From positions 1 to 60,427 of the IMG/VR virus record IMGVR_UViG_3300007734_000733: DNA of 60,427 bases; one strand, 5' to 3'. Shown piece after piece: positions 29,534 to 39,821 of this stretch; the stretch's first letter is position 1, and each line of letters begins with the position of its first letter. Position numbers and translations under genes: made by a program. Source of the stretch: a virus. The notes under the pieces are model-generated. The model ran no database searches. It was not told the DNA's origin and saw nothing but the letters and a program-made list of their open reading frames with translations.

Positions 29534-32500
29534 CGGGCAAGGCTCCGCATGGCGCGTTTAGCGCGAATGGATGAAATGGTTGGATGCGTGTAAACGGGGC
29601 CACCGGAGGCGTAGGTGTTAGCAGAAACTTTTCTCGGCATTAATTTAGCAACGTAATTCTGAGTTTCTGGTGTCATAAAACTAATCCAGGGTTTTCCCGA
29701 AGATTCTGATTTTTTAATCGCAGTTTTAAGTCTACCAATGCCACCGTTGTACGCAGCGGCAGCAAGAATTGGGTCGCCAAATTCTTTAAGAAGCATTTCG
29801 TAATAAGCACCACCTAGTGCTTTGTTGTATTCTTCATCTCCATAAAGACGATCACGATCATATTCCAAACCAGCAAGTGCAGCAGCTTCTGGCGCGGTAT
29901 CTTCCATAATTTGAGCAGCACCAACAGCCCCAACTGGGGATATGACGGTCTTGCCATTTTTATCAAATTGCCCAGTAGCACTTTCAATCCCTAACATTTT
30001 TTGAAATGTGGGATTTAAGTTCGCGGTGTCTAGTGGCTGCGCTTCAATGCCGCCTGTGTTTACGGGCGCAGACGGGGAGGTGTTAATATTTATGCGAGAG
30101 ATTGGCTTGTCTTCAGGAATTTGAACAGAACCTGGAATAGAAGCATCAGGAATTTGAACAGAACCTGGGATAGAAGCATCAAGCCATTTTTGTATTTTTG
30201 GAAAATTTGCTGGCGTTACTTCAGTCTTAAGCAATTTTGCCGTCGCACCATTGGGATCAAGAAGTGCATCTTCAATTAATTTTCTTTTAGCTTCGTTGGG
30301 GATACCCTGAAACATATCTATAGCGCCTATAGCCATCCTTGCTGGGTAGTATCCAATCTTTGTTTTTAAAAGGGTCATAAGCAAAGCGCCCACAAGAGGT
30401 TTTGCTGCGCCTTCTTCAACAACGGCTCCTTTTACGTTTTTCGCGGCGGATATTGTTTTTGAACCTGCGGAAAACATATCAAGAAGCTCTTGTTCTTCTT
30501 TACTTATAAATAAATTGTTTAATTTTTCACGGTTTTTATCTATAAAATCATGCGCTGTAAGGTGGTCGGCACCTCTCGCTTTAGGATCGGTTATCATGTC
30601 TGTAATTATGCGTTTTGCGCCACTTACAGAATCATCAGATTTTCCAACAGCATCCATAAATGTATTCATAGCATTAGGGTCGCGGTCCCTCAGAACCTCG
30701 TTCATCTTTGCGTAAATCTGTTTTGGATCAGTCGGGTTGGAAGGAAGAAACCTGTTCTTCTCTGGCATGTTGACAAGATTTGGCTCAGCAACATTACGTG
30801 GCAATATTGCATCTTGAGCGGCTTTTATTTCTTTAGCCCTAGCTTTTGCGCTAGTTTCTGAAACTACTTTAAAAAATGATTTATTGGCTCTACCAAGGTT
30901 TCCAAAGTCAGCCCTTAGCTCTGGAAATTTTTCAAAAATGTAGCTATTTGAATTTATCCATTTTGGAATAGTAGACTTTGCGCCCAATCCCTCTCCCATT
31001 TTTTCGGAAAGGTCATGTCCTAACCACTGACGCAAGTTTTCTACAACAACTCCACGGTCCGCAGACTTTGAATTAGCAAATTGGTCAAGCTTATCTATGC
31101 TTTCTTTGCTTCCTGTAAACTGCGGGATTGATTTAGACGGAAGAGCGGCGGCTGTTCCAGTTGTAAACGCCGCTCGTACCGTGGGAACTTCTTGTGGCAA
31201 CCATTTTTTGTAAAAGTTTTTAGTCCCCTCGATATTTGACATCCATTGTTTATATTCAGGCGTAGTTATACGCCCTTTTGAAGCATTCAATACTTGAATT
31301 CTTAATTTTTTGGCTACTCTGGCTACATTGGCTTCCGTCGTATCTCTGCCTAATGCAGCAAGATCACTTCCTATTTGTTGAATTTGTTCTAGCGTGACGG
31401 GTTTTAATCTTCCTTTAGAGTCAACAAACGTACCAACTTTTGTTATGTCATTTATAATTGATGGATTAAGTATAGAAATTTCCGTATCGCTAAGGCCGTT
31501 AAAAGCGTTTTGTGAAAATGTTCCTCTTTTGCCTATTTTGCCATCCCTAAACAAAACTTTTTCAGGAGCCGACGCTTTCCACGCCCCTGCCTGATCTGCG
31601 TATTCTATATTCTTAACTCTCTCCAACTCAGCTTTAAGACCTGTAGAAGCAACTGTTTTATTTATGCTATTTGATGCCGCTGCTCCTGTTGCCGCTTTAC
31701 CAGTTTCCAGTTTGAAGGCTGCTTTAGCTTCTTCTTCAGCCTTATCTTTCGCGGCATCTATTTGAGCTTTGATTTGAGCTTTTTTTACAAGAACTTCTTC
31801 ACTTGAAGCAGCCAAATCCTTTTGGGACGCAGCTTTTGCAGATTCATTAGCTCTTTTTGTAGCTTCAATATTTGCCTCAAATGCATTTACACCTCTAACG
31901 GTAGGAGCAGATATTTCACCCGAAGGTCTTGGTGCATTTGCTAAAGCAGCTTCTTGTTCAGCAATTCTGGCCGCGTAGCTTTCGGGCGCGATGTTTTGCA
32001 AAACACCCTTAGCTTCATCTCCTTTAGGAAGAGTTGGCATCCCTGGGATAAGGGACTTTTCAGCTTCTACACCTTGTGGAAATAATCTTTGAAATTGTTC
32101 TTTTGCTCTGGTTGTCTGATCTTTTATAAAAGGAGCAATTATCCGTTGGCCTAATCTTGTTCCGCCAATGAGCAATTCTCCAGCACCGTGCAGACCCGCC
32201 CCAAAGACTGCTCCGGCAGGAATTGCCTTAACAGCTTCCTCAAGCTGTTGCCCTTTTTCAGCCTCTCCCGATGCTGTTAAAGCAGAATATCCCGCGCCCA
32301 ACCCTGCGGCTTTAGCCATGCGTCCACCGAATTCCGCCGCTCTTCCAGCAAGAGGAACGGCTTCAATCGCGCTTGTAACGGGAACGCCAGCTTCAATAGC
32401 CGCAGCACGAGCCGCATTTGCGGCCCTAGCAGACCGAGCGGCTTGCACTACTTTAGGAACGTATTTTAATTTATTGGCTGCTGCGGCAAGAGCCGTAACT

Positions 32501-32898
32501 GCGGCTATTTCAGGCGCGGCACCAGCCACTGCCGTGCCTATTGTCGTAGCAATAAGGGGAGAAGCTACGCCCCCTACAACCTCTCCTATAGTATTTAAAT
32601 AGTAAGGATTTTCTTGAGATGCTTGTTCTTGTTTTTTATTTAACCTTTTTCCCGGTGTATCACCGGTGACAAGATCAGAAAGATTTCTCTTTTGAATTAA
32701 ATCTGCAATATCATCTTCGCGCCCAAAAGTTCCGCCGTGCATAACGCCACGGCCAAAAGCTTCTAAACCACTCATGGATTCTTGTTTCGGTGTTGAAGCG
32801 CCGTAATGTTTAGACAAAGCACCCTTTATTATTTCCTGGCTTGTTTCATCAGGAAAATTAAAAGTTGAGCCGTCCGGACCTGTTACTGAAATTGTCAT
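29530..32898 (-). CDS. Large internal virion/ejection protein with C-terminal lytic transglycosylase domain
   Basis: 1122 residues, the largest gene. The N-terminal and central parts (Ala/Lys/Glu-rich, long helices) resemble podovirus ejection proteins. The C-terminal about 150 residues hold an SLT-like domain: GIESATGQ (catalytic Glu), GAVGAAQIM and AAAYNGGIGR. It is probably injected with DNA and locally digests peptidoglycan. A tandem duplication of an 11-residue ASIPGSVQIP-type unit precedes the enzyme domain (DNA 30115-30180). The extreme C-terminus carries ASGGPVYTHP, a GGxV motif also seen in other virion proteins here. Confidence 0.86.
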   Translation of the reverse strand: MTISVTGPDGSTFNFPDETSQEIIKGALSKHYGASTPKQESMSGLEAFGRGVMHGGTFGREDDIADLIQKRNLSDLVTGDTPGKRLNKKQEQASQENPYYLNTIGEVVGGVASPLIATTIGTAVAGAAPEIAAVTALAAAANKLKYVPKVVQAARSARAANAARAAAIEAGVPVTSAIEAVPLAGRAAEFGGRMAKAAGLGAGYSALTASGEAEKGQQLEEAVKAIPAGAVFGAGLHGAGELLIGGTRLGQRIIAPFIKDQTTRAKEQFQRLFPQGVEAEKSLIPGMPTLPKGDEAKGVLQNIAPESYAARIAEQEAALANAPRPSGEISAPTVRGVNAFEANIEATKRANESAKAASQKDLAASSEEVLVKKAQIKAQIDAAKDKAEEEAKAAFKLETGKAATGAAASNSINKTVASTGLKAELERVKNIEYADQAGAWKASAPEKVLFRDGKIGKRGTFSQNAFNGLSDTEISILNPSIINDITKVGTFVDSKGRLKPVTLEQIQQIGSDLAALGRDTTEANVARVAKKLRIQVLNASKGRITTPEYKQWMSNIEGTKNFYKKWLPQEVPTVRAAFTTGTAAALPSKSIPQFTGSKESIDKLDQFANSKSADRGVVVENLRQWLGHDLSEKMGEGLGAKSTIPKWINSNSYIFEKFPELRADFGNLGRANKSFFKVVSETSAKARAKEIKAAQDAILPRNVAEPNLVNMPEKNRFLPSNPTDPKQIYAKMNEVLRDRDPNAMNTFMDAVGKSDDSVSGAKRIITDMITDPKARGADHLTAHDFIDKNREKLNNLFISKEEQELLDMFSAGSKTISAAKNVKGAVVEEGAAKPLVGALLMTLLKTKIGYYPARMAIGAIDMFQGIPNEAKRKLIEDALLDPNGATAKLLKTEVTPANFPKIQKWLDASIPGSVQIPDASIPGSVQIPEDKPISRININTSPSAPVNTGGIEAQPLDTANLNPTFQKMLGIESATGQFDKNGKTVISPVGAVGAAQIMEDTAPEAAALAGLEYDRDRLYGDEEYNKALGGAYYEMLLKEFGDPILAAAAYNGGIGRLKTAIKKSESSGKPWISFMTPETQNYVAKLMPRKVSANTYASGGPVYTHPTISSIRAKRAMRSLAR
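30115..30180 (-). repeat. 33-bp tandem duplication within the ejection-protein gene
   Basis: Two nearly identical consecutive copies (one or two differences) encode two ASIPGSVQIP units in frame. A recent local duplication in a linker region. Confidence 0.85.
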
Positions 32899-34721
32899 TG
32901 GAGAATCATCTCCCCAGTTTTTAAATCGTATTTATAATTTCCTGGTTTGGGTGCTGTGCCAGAATTCCCTGACGGGTTCTTGTCATACTCAACGCCGGGG
33001 ACAGAAACTTGGCTAAGATAATTTTTCATAAATGACGGATATGAAGTTCCTTGCTTTACGTCAATCCCGCTTATATTTAAGTCTCGTTTGGTAACGCCCA
33101 TATCTCTATTTTTGCTAAGAAATTCTGCATTTGCATAAGACAATTCAGATTCATATTTTTTTAACTTGGCGTGTCCACGCAACCATTGTGCAATAATTTT
33201 TGGATCGGCTGTATCAGGTAAGAAACCTGCTGATGCAAAAACAACATCTTTGTCTGATGCTGCTCCCTTTGGAAGAAAAGAAATAATTCCTGTATTTTTA
33301 AAATGAGTGTATTCGTTTCTTAATTGAGAAACGTAATCTTCATTACCAGTAAATTGTTTCCAAACTTTCCCCATGCCGCCAAAAAAACCAGAAGATGGAG
33401 TTTCTGTTTCAAACCTATTAGCCAAATTTTCGGCGCTTATAGCTTCAGCATTAGAGTTCATGCCAGTTTGTGTATAGGTTTGTACCGCACCTTCCATTTT
33501 AGAAGACATTTTAGGGTTATCTAATTTTTCTTTTGCCGCAGCAGCCGCTGCCTCTTTTGCCGCCTGAGCAGAATCCGCATTTTGTTGGGCTATTAAAGCT
33601 AATGGTGCGCCCAAGGTAATCCGAGTTTGATTTGCTTCATCTGCTCTTTCACCAGCCGCATCTCTGTTAAACTTACCCTCTTCTTTACGAAAATTTATAT
33701 CGTCAACTTTTTCTTCTTTCCTCTGCGCCAAAGCAGCAGCCGCCGCTTCCGAAGCCTCTTGGCGTCCGGCCAGCGTCCCGTACAGCGTCATCTTCTTCAT
33801 TCTGTCCTGGGCGCGGGCGGCTCTGGCTTCTTCCAGACCTTTAACGCCCATCAATCCGCCTTGGCCGATTGATCCAAGGAACTTCGCCCCCGGCTGTGAA
33901 GCAGCCGCCATCGTTGCCAACCCAGCCTGGAGAAGCGCCATGTACTTATCTTTTTTCGAGGCTTCTCCGTCGTCGCCCTCTTCGGCCATCTTTTCAAGAA
34001 GAGCGTAATAGTCCTTGCCACCAGTACGCGCTGGTTTTTTCTGTCCAGCCGTTGGGTCGGGTTTAGTCTGATCAATATTTACCTCCGGCACGAAAGGTAA
34101 TTGCACATCAAAGTTCTGCATAGGCGCTGGCGGTGGCCGCATAGCCTCTGGCGCTGATTGAGCAACCTCTTGAAGTGGGGAGACATCGCTCGGAGGCGCG
34201 GCCTGACCACGCATGGCGTCTAAGGCTCTCTTAGCCCTTAATCTTCTGACCGAATCGTATGATGTAGTAGCAATCCTAAACAATTCAGTCGGGTTTGGCG
34301 GGAGGTCAGCTTGATAACTACTCGGATCATTTCCATCCGTGCCGTTAAGGTAATGTCTCACCGCCCCGCCATGAGCCATCGCCGCTACACGGCTGGCATC
34401 AGCCGCGCCCGACATCAGGGCTGCGGTTGACGATTCCTGCGGCGCTTCCGGCGCGGCCTGACGTTGCGGGATTTCGGGCTGCTCTTCTGGTCCCTGGCCC
34501 ATCATTTCCTGGCGCACAGCGGCCATAAACGCCGGGCTCATTTGGCTAACGCCCGTGCTGTCGCCGGTCATCTGCGGCGGCTGTGGGGCGTTAGCCCCGC
34601 CCCTCATAGTGTTCAATGCCGACATCGCAGCCATGCGCTGCTGCGGCGTAGCGCGGGGGTCGGTCATCATCGCCATCAGCATGTCGGGCGACTGCTGCTG
34701 TTGCATCGGATTGAACGCCAT
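32895..34721 (-). CDS. Internal virion/ejection protein
   Basis: 608 residues, low-complexity N-terminus (Gln/Met/Pro), long helical central region with Ala/Glu/Lys repeats (about 240-400) and a C-terminal region with PKPGNYKYDLKTGEMI. It contains AHGGAVRHYLNG near residue 117. Gene order next to the transglycosylase protein suggests the second ejection protein (gp15-like). No enzyme motif. Start overlaps the previous stop by one base. Confidence 0.72.
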   Translation of the reverse strand: MAFNPMQQQQSPDMLMAMMTDPRATPQQRMAAMSALNTMRGGANAPQPPQMTGDSTGVSQMSPAFMAAVRQEMMGQGPEEQPEIPQRQAAPEAPQESSTAALMSGAADASRVAAMAHGGAVRHYLNGTDGNDPSSYQADLPPNPTELFRIATTSYDSVRRLRAKRALDAMRGQAAPPSDVSPLQEVAQSAPEAMRPPPAPMQNFDVQLPFVPEVNIDQTKPDPTAGQKKPARTGGKDYYALLEKMAEEGDDGEASKKDKYMALLQAGLATMAAASQPGAKFLGSIGQGGLMGVKGLEEARAARAQDRMKKMTLYGTLAGRQEASEAAAAALAQRKEEKVDDINFRKEEGKFNRDAAGERADEANQTRITLGAPLALIAQQNADSAQAAKEAAAAAAKEKLDNPKMSSKMEGAVQTYTQTGMNSNAEAISAENLANRFETETPSSGFFGGMGKVWKQFTGNEDYVSQLRNEYTHFKNTGIISFLPKGAASDKDVVFASAGFLPDTADPKIIAQWLRGHAKLKKYESELSYANAEFLSKNRDMGVTKRDLNISGIDVKQGTSYPSFMKNYLSQVSVPGVEYDKNPSGNSGTAPKPGNYKYDLKTGEMILQ

Positions 34722-36403
34722 TATGAAGCCCTTGCAAACATACCAAGCCCACGGCTAGGGAGTTTACCGTAGCTGGATTTCTTCAACGAACCCTTCTTGA
34801 TTGCGCCGCCCTTTGCCTTGCTGGCCAGCATCCCGCCAGCAATAGTAGCACCGGCCCCGAGCAACTGACCCGACAGACTTCCCTGGGGAACCGAGCTTGT
34901 CGTGGTCGCGCTTGTCGGGCCAGGAGGCGCAGCAGACGCCGCACTAAGCGCCCTGTTCAATGGGTCATACAGGGCGGCAGTCCGATTGGTGACGTTTCCC
35001 TGTTTAGCCGCAATCTGGCGGTCTTGGTACGCCTGCTCCGATTCTCCCAGCCCACGCTGCGCCCCGATTTGCTGCATCGTGCTATTTTGCGCGGCATTGG
35101 CGAGGTTGATGTTACCAGTACCCACGGCAAGCTGACCCGCCTGATTGGCCTGCGTTAGGTTACCAAGTCCAGCGCCGACACCGGCCATGCCTTGACCAGC
35201 CGCAAGGGTGCGCGCCAAGTCGGCCTGACTAGCCTGGATGTTGGCCTGTCCGATGCTTTGAATGCCCTGGGCGGCCTGTAGACCACGATTGGCGTCCGCT
35301 CCGGTCAGGTTGGCTGCTGTCGATCCAAGAGCCGCTTGAGAAGTGCCGAGATTGCCAATGCCAGCGCCGACATTGCCATATCCACCAGCGGCACCCTGTA
35401 GAATCTGCTGCTGCTGCGTACCCAAACCGCCAGCCGTACCGGCAAGTTGCGCCTGACGGGCTAGGTCGGACTGGGAGGCCCCGAGGGCCTGCCCGTATCC
35501 AGATTGCAAGGCTTGGGTCTGCTGATTAAGGATGCTGGCTTGTGTATCCCTCGCGGCACGCCCCACCAGATCGCGCTGCCGAGTTGATCCATATCCACCA
35601 GCCTTAATAAAGTCGCTGCTAATCTGCGGGAGTATATTCTCCGACAGGTTACGTGCGCCCATCTCGGCAATTTGATCCGTCACGGCCCTATTGTACGGGT
35701 TCATGTACTCGCCAACCTGTTGAGCAGACGACTGCCCAGCCGCTTGCAAATACGGAGACGCAGAGGACAGCCCTAGAGCGCCCGTTGATTGACCATAAAG
35801 GTTTGCGGCCTGACCGTACTGGCCAGCGGCCTGCCCGTATGCGCCCTGCGCCTGGGCCGCGTAGGGGTTAAACACATCGGCGGTGTTTGTATTGGCGGCC
35901 TTTTCGTACATGCCGGTGGCTTCATTGAACTGCGCCTGCCCCGCTAGGCCAGATTGTCCGGCTGACGCTTGCCCGTAGTAATCGGCTGCCTGCCCATATG
36001 CAGGCGCGCCAGCGCCGTAGATGTCCATGCCTCCAGCGTTACCTAGTGCGCTTTGGGCATTGGTGAACGTCTGCTTCTGACCGTCTTGCAGCGCCCTGAT
36101 TCTTTGAGCAGACGTATCAAGATCGTAGTTCGAGCCCGCCGTTAGGGGTTCGTCGGCATTAGTATCCCAACCGCCCATTTCGTAAACGGGCTGGCCGTCT
36201 TGGTCTAGGATAGGCTTTCCATCAAAACCATACCTTTGTGGGCCTTGTTTATTTGGATTCCAAGTAGACCCGTAAACCGTCGGCGTGCGGGCCGACAAAA
36301 CCCCAAGACTAGCTAAGGTCTTGTCCCTTAGCGCCTGCGTAGCTGGGTCTGGTAGAGTGGTTACGGTTGAAACTGAGGTGTCGTAGTTGGTGTTGGTAGC
36401 CAT
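34721..36403 (-). CDS. Ala/Gly/Gln-rich internal virion or ejection protein
   Basis: 560 residues, dominated by Ala, Gly, Gln and Tyr with repeated YGQA(A/S) and related units. The C-terminus has AKGGAIKKGSLKKSS, another GGx-type motif. Predicted mostly helical. Repetitive proteins like this next to ejection proteins are common in podoviruses of environmental proteobacteria. Function inferred from position only. Confidence 0.68.
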   Translation of the reverse strand: MATNTNYDTSVSTVTTLPDPATQALRDKTLASLGVLSARTPTVYGSTWNPNKQGPQRYGFDGKPILDQDGQPVYEMGGWDTNADEPLTAGSNYDLDTSAQRIRALQDGQKQTFTNAQSALGNAGGMDIYGAGAPAYGQAADYYGQASAGQSGLAGQAQFNEATGMYEKAANTNTADVFNPYAAQAQGAYGQAAGQYGQAANLYGQSTGALGLSSASPYLQAAGQSSAQQVGEYMNPYNRAVTDQIAEMGARNLSENILPQISSDFIKAGGYGSTRQRDLVGRAARDTQASILNQQTQALQSGYGQALGASQSDLARQAQLAGTAGGLGTQQQQILQGAAGGYGNVGAGIGNLGTSQAALGSTAANLTGADANRGLQAAQGIQSIGQANIQASQADLARTLAAGQGMAGVGAGLGNLTQANQAGQLAVGTGNINLANAAQNSTMQQIGAQRGLGESEQAYQDRQIAAKQGNVTNRTAALYDPLNRALSAASAAPPGPTSATTTSSVPQGSLSGQLLGAGATIAGGMLASKAKGGAIKKGSLKKSSYGKLPSRGLGMFARAS

Positions 36404-36412
36404 GATAAGCTC

Positions 36413-37738
36413 CTACGCCTGGGCGCTTTTTAGCAAAGAGCCGAAGCCCTTTTGCTTAGGCGACGCTTTGTTGGGATTCTTACGGCCTGCGCTACTGCGA
36501 ATCTTTTGTTTGATCTTTTCAATTCGCTGCTGGCCAATGTCGTTGTCGCCGTTCCCAAGATCGGACACCGTGGCGGCGTCGATTACATGCTCTCCGTTTG
36601 AAAGCATCGCGGGGATGTCGTCGCTCTTGCCGTCGCCAGGGCCGTGGATTTGGCCGCCAGTACGCGCGTTCAAATAACCCCACTGAGCAGCCGACATAAG
36701 CTGCGGCATGGCCGCAGACGGCGGCAACCCGATCCCAGGGGCGCTGCCATCGGCAGCAGCGGTGCCGCCATCGGCATATCCCTGCATGTTATTTTGGTAA
36801 ATATCGGTAGGCGTAAAGTTTTGAAAATTGCTCGCGGGCGATGCCATCAAGCGGCGCGTCTTAGCATCCGCTCCATAGGCAGGATTCAGCCACGGGAAAA
36901 CGTTGCTTTGGTCAAACGGAGTTGTTGGCGCGGGCGGAGGCAGGCCGCCGCCGCTATCTTGGAACGATTCCATAATTGGAGGCGTGGCCATGCCGATGGC
37001 AGTAACGGGATTCATCCTGGCAAAAGTACCGGCGTTTTGGATCGTCTGCATAAATGTTGGGTTAAACGTAGAGCCAGCGCCTTTCGTAGCCGCTTCCATA
37101 GCAGAGCCGGACACCGTTAATGGATTGGCTTTCGCAACGGAAGCTAGGCCGGTAACCGGCGCAGAGACTGCGGCAGGTGCAGCAGCGGGAGCAGCGGCTG
37201 CCGCTGGCGCGGCTGCGGCTGGCGCAGCGGCTGCTACTGCACCATCAGAAATTGCAGCGGCGGGAGCGGCGGCTCCGGCTTCTGATGCGGCGGCTGCGGG
37301 TGCGGCGGTAGATAACGCCCCCGCCGCCGCAGCCTTCCCAACTATCTCATTGCCGGTGGTTGTCGCTATGTTTCCCAGCCCCCGTGTGCCCGCAGCGTAG
37401 CTGCCTAGCCCCGCCGTTAGACCTGAGATAGCGCCAGTAGTTAGAGCGCCCTTCCAAGAGTCGCCCGTCAGCTTAGACACAGCCGCGCTTGCAGCAGCCG
37501 CGCCAAGGGGGCCGCCGTACATAAATCCAACCGTTGACGCGCCAATTTTGGCTACGGCCTTCAGGATTTTCCCAAACAGACTATACTCAGCCAACCCGGT
37601 CACAGGATTGGTGCGGCGACCGCCCTGCATGTAATCCAGCATTGCGGATTCATCGGGTGAAATGTGCGCCAGACTTTTGTCGGGTCCGCGCCCCTGTTGC
37701 TCAATCTGTCGAGCAGCGTGTACCAATCCCATAGTCAT
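36413..37738 (-). CDS. Virion protein with GPGDGKSDDIPAMLSNGEHV motif
   Basis: 441 residues. An Ala-rich hydrophobic middle (about 60-230) is followed by a C-terminal module, GPGDGKSDDIPAML then SNGEHVIDAATV, that recurs in many phage virion proteins next to tail genes. It also has YADGGTAA. Possible ejection or tail-associated protein. Function not established. Confidence 0.68.
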   Translation of the reverse strand: MTMGLVHAARQIEQQGRGPDKSLAHISPDESAMLDYMQGGRRTNPVTGLAEYSLFGKILKAVAKIGASTVGFMYGGPLGAAAASAAVSKLTGDSWKGALTTGAISGLTAGLGSYAAGTRGLGNIATTTGNEIVGKAAAAGALSTAAPAAAASEAGAAAPAAAISDGAVAAAAPAAAAPAAAAAPAAAPAAVSAPVTGLASVAKANPLTVSGSAMEAATKGAGSTFNPTFMQTIQNAGTFARMNPVTAIGMATPPIMESFQDSGGGLPPPAPTTPFDQSNVFPWLNPAYGADAKTRRLMASPASNFQNFTPTDIYQNNMQGYADGGTAAADGSAPGIGLPPSAAMPQLMSAAQWGYLNARTGGQIHGPGDGKSDDIPAMLSNGEHVIDAATVSDLGNGDNDIGQQRIEKIKQKIRSSAGRKNPNKASPKQKGFGSLLKSAQA

Positions 37739-37980
37739 GGCTTACTCGCTAATATTTCAATAAAGCGTTGCGCCCAGGTATTAAAGTCCAAAAAATCATA
37801 CGGATTGGGCAAAACTATACCATTTAATGAGGGTATAAGTAGCGCCGCCGAAGCCCAGATTTTCCAGTCTTCCGGTTTTTGGATAGACGGCAAAATGCCA
37901 AATTTATCCATATACATGGCCATAGCGCCAGTCCATTCCACGGCATTAAGCCCCTGGGGGGATATGACATGGATGCCCAT
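37735..37980 (-). CDS. Small late protein of unknown function
   Basis: 81 residues with aromatic-rich segments, between the P22 gp10-like protein and the 441-residue virion protein. ATGA overlap at its 3' end and a one-base overlap at its 5' end. No family recognised; possibly an assembly factor. Confidence 0.62.
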   Translation of the reverse strand: MGIHVISPQGLNAVEWTGAMAMYMDKFGILPSIQKPEDWKIWASAALLIPSLNGIVLPNPYDFLDFNTWAQRFIEILASKP

Positions 37981-39821
37981 TAAGAGGTGATCCTACCATC
38001 GGCTGGCCTGACCTGGGCAACCGTGTCGCCCATCTCGTAGTTGCCGCCCACGACGTTGCTTTCAAACTTAAACCGCATCTGACGGCGCTGCTCACGGATG
38101 TACACAACCTGATCTTCCGCCGAGGTGGCTGTCGCCGGAAAAGATATGGGGTCGCTGGTCGCCTGTGGCGCACGGGCGTTGGAATACGAGCCAGCAACTT
38201 GGACGGTCATATCCCCAGACTGCACAAAGTCAGGCTCAAAGTAATCCACGTACAGACCCCGGTTGCTGCTGCCCTGCATTTCGGCTGGCCAAATCGCGTT
38301 GGTTTCAAAATACGACTGTACCGCCAAGGTTTTAATACCATCCACGCTGTCTGTGCCAAACTCCTGTTGCCATAGTTTGTATTTCGGTGCGCCGGTATTA
38401 ACTGTGCTAAATGTTCCTGCGGCGGGAGTAGCGGCACCAGATTGACTCAGGCTGTACAAGCCTGACTTCTCTCCAGTTGTAGCAGATGTAAAAATAACAG
38501 ATTCGGCATTTTGTACCGCTGTCCAACCAGGATAAGTGCCAGCCGCGATTTCCTGAGCCGTAGTTGTCAACGAGCCGTTGTTGGTAGCCGTAACATTAAC
38601 GGCCGTCGCGCCGTTAAGGACAATGTTGTAGCTAAAGGTGGATGTGCTGGCTGTCGTTACCGACAAAGACACAACGGCTGCATTCGGCGTCGGGTCAACA
38701 CCAGTCATCAGCGGCGAACGAAACACACGCGCGAACTGGCCGCTGGAACGGCCATCGTTCGGAAGCTCGGTGTCGTACCAAACCGCATAACCAAGAATGC
38801 GTGACAGACGCACATTGTAAATTACAGCGTGAGTGCATTCGGTGGCATTGCCACGCGGATAACACCACCAAATTTCGCCCCAACGCGGAACCTTAAAAGC
38901 AAACACCTTCTGAGACTGGCTGTAATTCAAATTGTCGTAGAACCAGTTAAGGTTCATACCGTTTTCGACTTCTTGGATAACACCGTTAAAGCTCAAGAAG
39001 TGATCTATGCCAGCCCAATAATAGATGCCGTCATATTCAATGATGGATTGAGAAGACAGCAGACTGTAAGCGGATGTGATGTTGTCAAAATTGAACAACG
39101 TAGTGCCGCCCACATACGTCATACGCACCAGTGATTCGATGCCCCAAATCAGGCCAGAGGGTCCATTACCCGCACCGGCACGTACAGGCAACCCATACAC
39201 CAGTTTAGAAGCGGTCGGCCTGTACGAGTTCGGCCACGCCGTTACGACATCATTCTCTATACTTACGTTTACGATGCCATCGTTTCCGTAGCTGACAGCA
39301 AACGGATTAAGAGAGAACACGCCGCCAGATACTGGGGGTGAGCCGGTGGCTGCTAAAGAGCCTGAACCGAGAACGTCACCATAATAAACATCAGAGTCTG
39401 TGGTCGCGGCTATGTCGGCTAAGTTTGCTCCCGAGTGAGCAAGCAAAACTGAAGCTGTGGTAGCTCCATCATATAGCGTATCAAACTGCCAAAGATTGTT
39501 TGCATCAACCACAAAGCCAACTGGCGTTCTATCTGCAATCGCAGATACGTTACCGCTCTGACTCAAAACAAATCGCTGTATACCGTCTGACCAGCCGGAG
39601 TGGGAGTACGTGTCCAGGTCGCTGTTAAAGACGTTCAGGCCCCTGGAGATGCCATATAGTTCAGCCGTTAGACGGCGATATCCGCCCATCTTACGCGGCA
39701 AGCCCTTGCGTAGCTGGAAACGGCACCACTGCGTATCGACATAATTATCTCCCTCCAGAAGTGTACCGTCACGTTTACACCCCGGTTGGGAGGCAATCTT
39801 TAATGGAGTGAGGTCGGCCAT
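37980..39821 (-). CDS. P22 gp10-like tail hub / DNA-stabilisation protein
   Basis: 613 residues, beta-rich throughout. Segments such as WRTAR-like RGLNVFN, DGIYYWAGIDHFLSFNG, VPRWGEIWWCYPRG and a C-terminal REQRRQMRFKFES resemble the gp10/propeller proteins that close the portal after DNA packaging and carry tail spikes. The neighbouring gp4-like gene (44690) agrees with a P22-like short tail. Assignment is by architecture; sequence similarity is likely distant. Confidence 0.68.
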   Translation of the reverse strand: MADLTPLKIASQPGCKRDGTLLEGDNYVDTQWCRFQLRKGLPRKMGGYRRLTAELYGISRGLNVFNSDLDTYSHSGWSDGIQRFVLSQSGNVSAIADRTPVGFVVDANNLWQFDTLYDGATTASVLLAHSGANLADIAATTDSDVYYGDVLGSGSLAATGSPPVSGGVFSLNPFAVSYGNDGIVNVSIENDVVTAWPNSYRPTASKLVYGLPVRAGAGNGPSGLIWGIESLVRMTYVGGTTLFNFDNITSAYSLLSSQSIIEYDGIYYWAGIDHFLSFNGVIQEVENGMNLNWFYDNLNYSQSQKVFAFKVPRWGEIWWCYPRGNATECTHAVIYNVRLSRILGYAVWYDTELPNDGRSSGQFARVFRSPLMTGVDPTPNAAVVSLSVTTASTSTFSYNIVLNGATAVNVTATNNGSLTTTAQEIAAGTYPGWTAVQNAESVIFTSATTGEKSGLYSLSQSGAATPAAGTFSTVNTGAPKYKLWQQEFGTDSVDGIKTLAVQSYFETNAIWPAEMQGSSNRGLYVDYFEPDFVQSGDMTVQVAGSYSNARAPQATSDPISFPATATSAEDQVVYIREQRRQMRFKFESNVVGGNYEMGDTVAQVRPADGRITS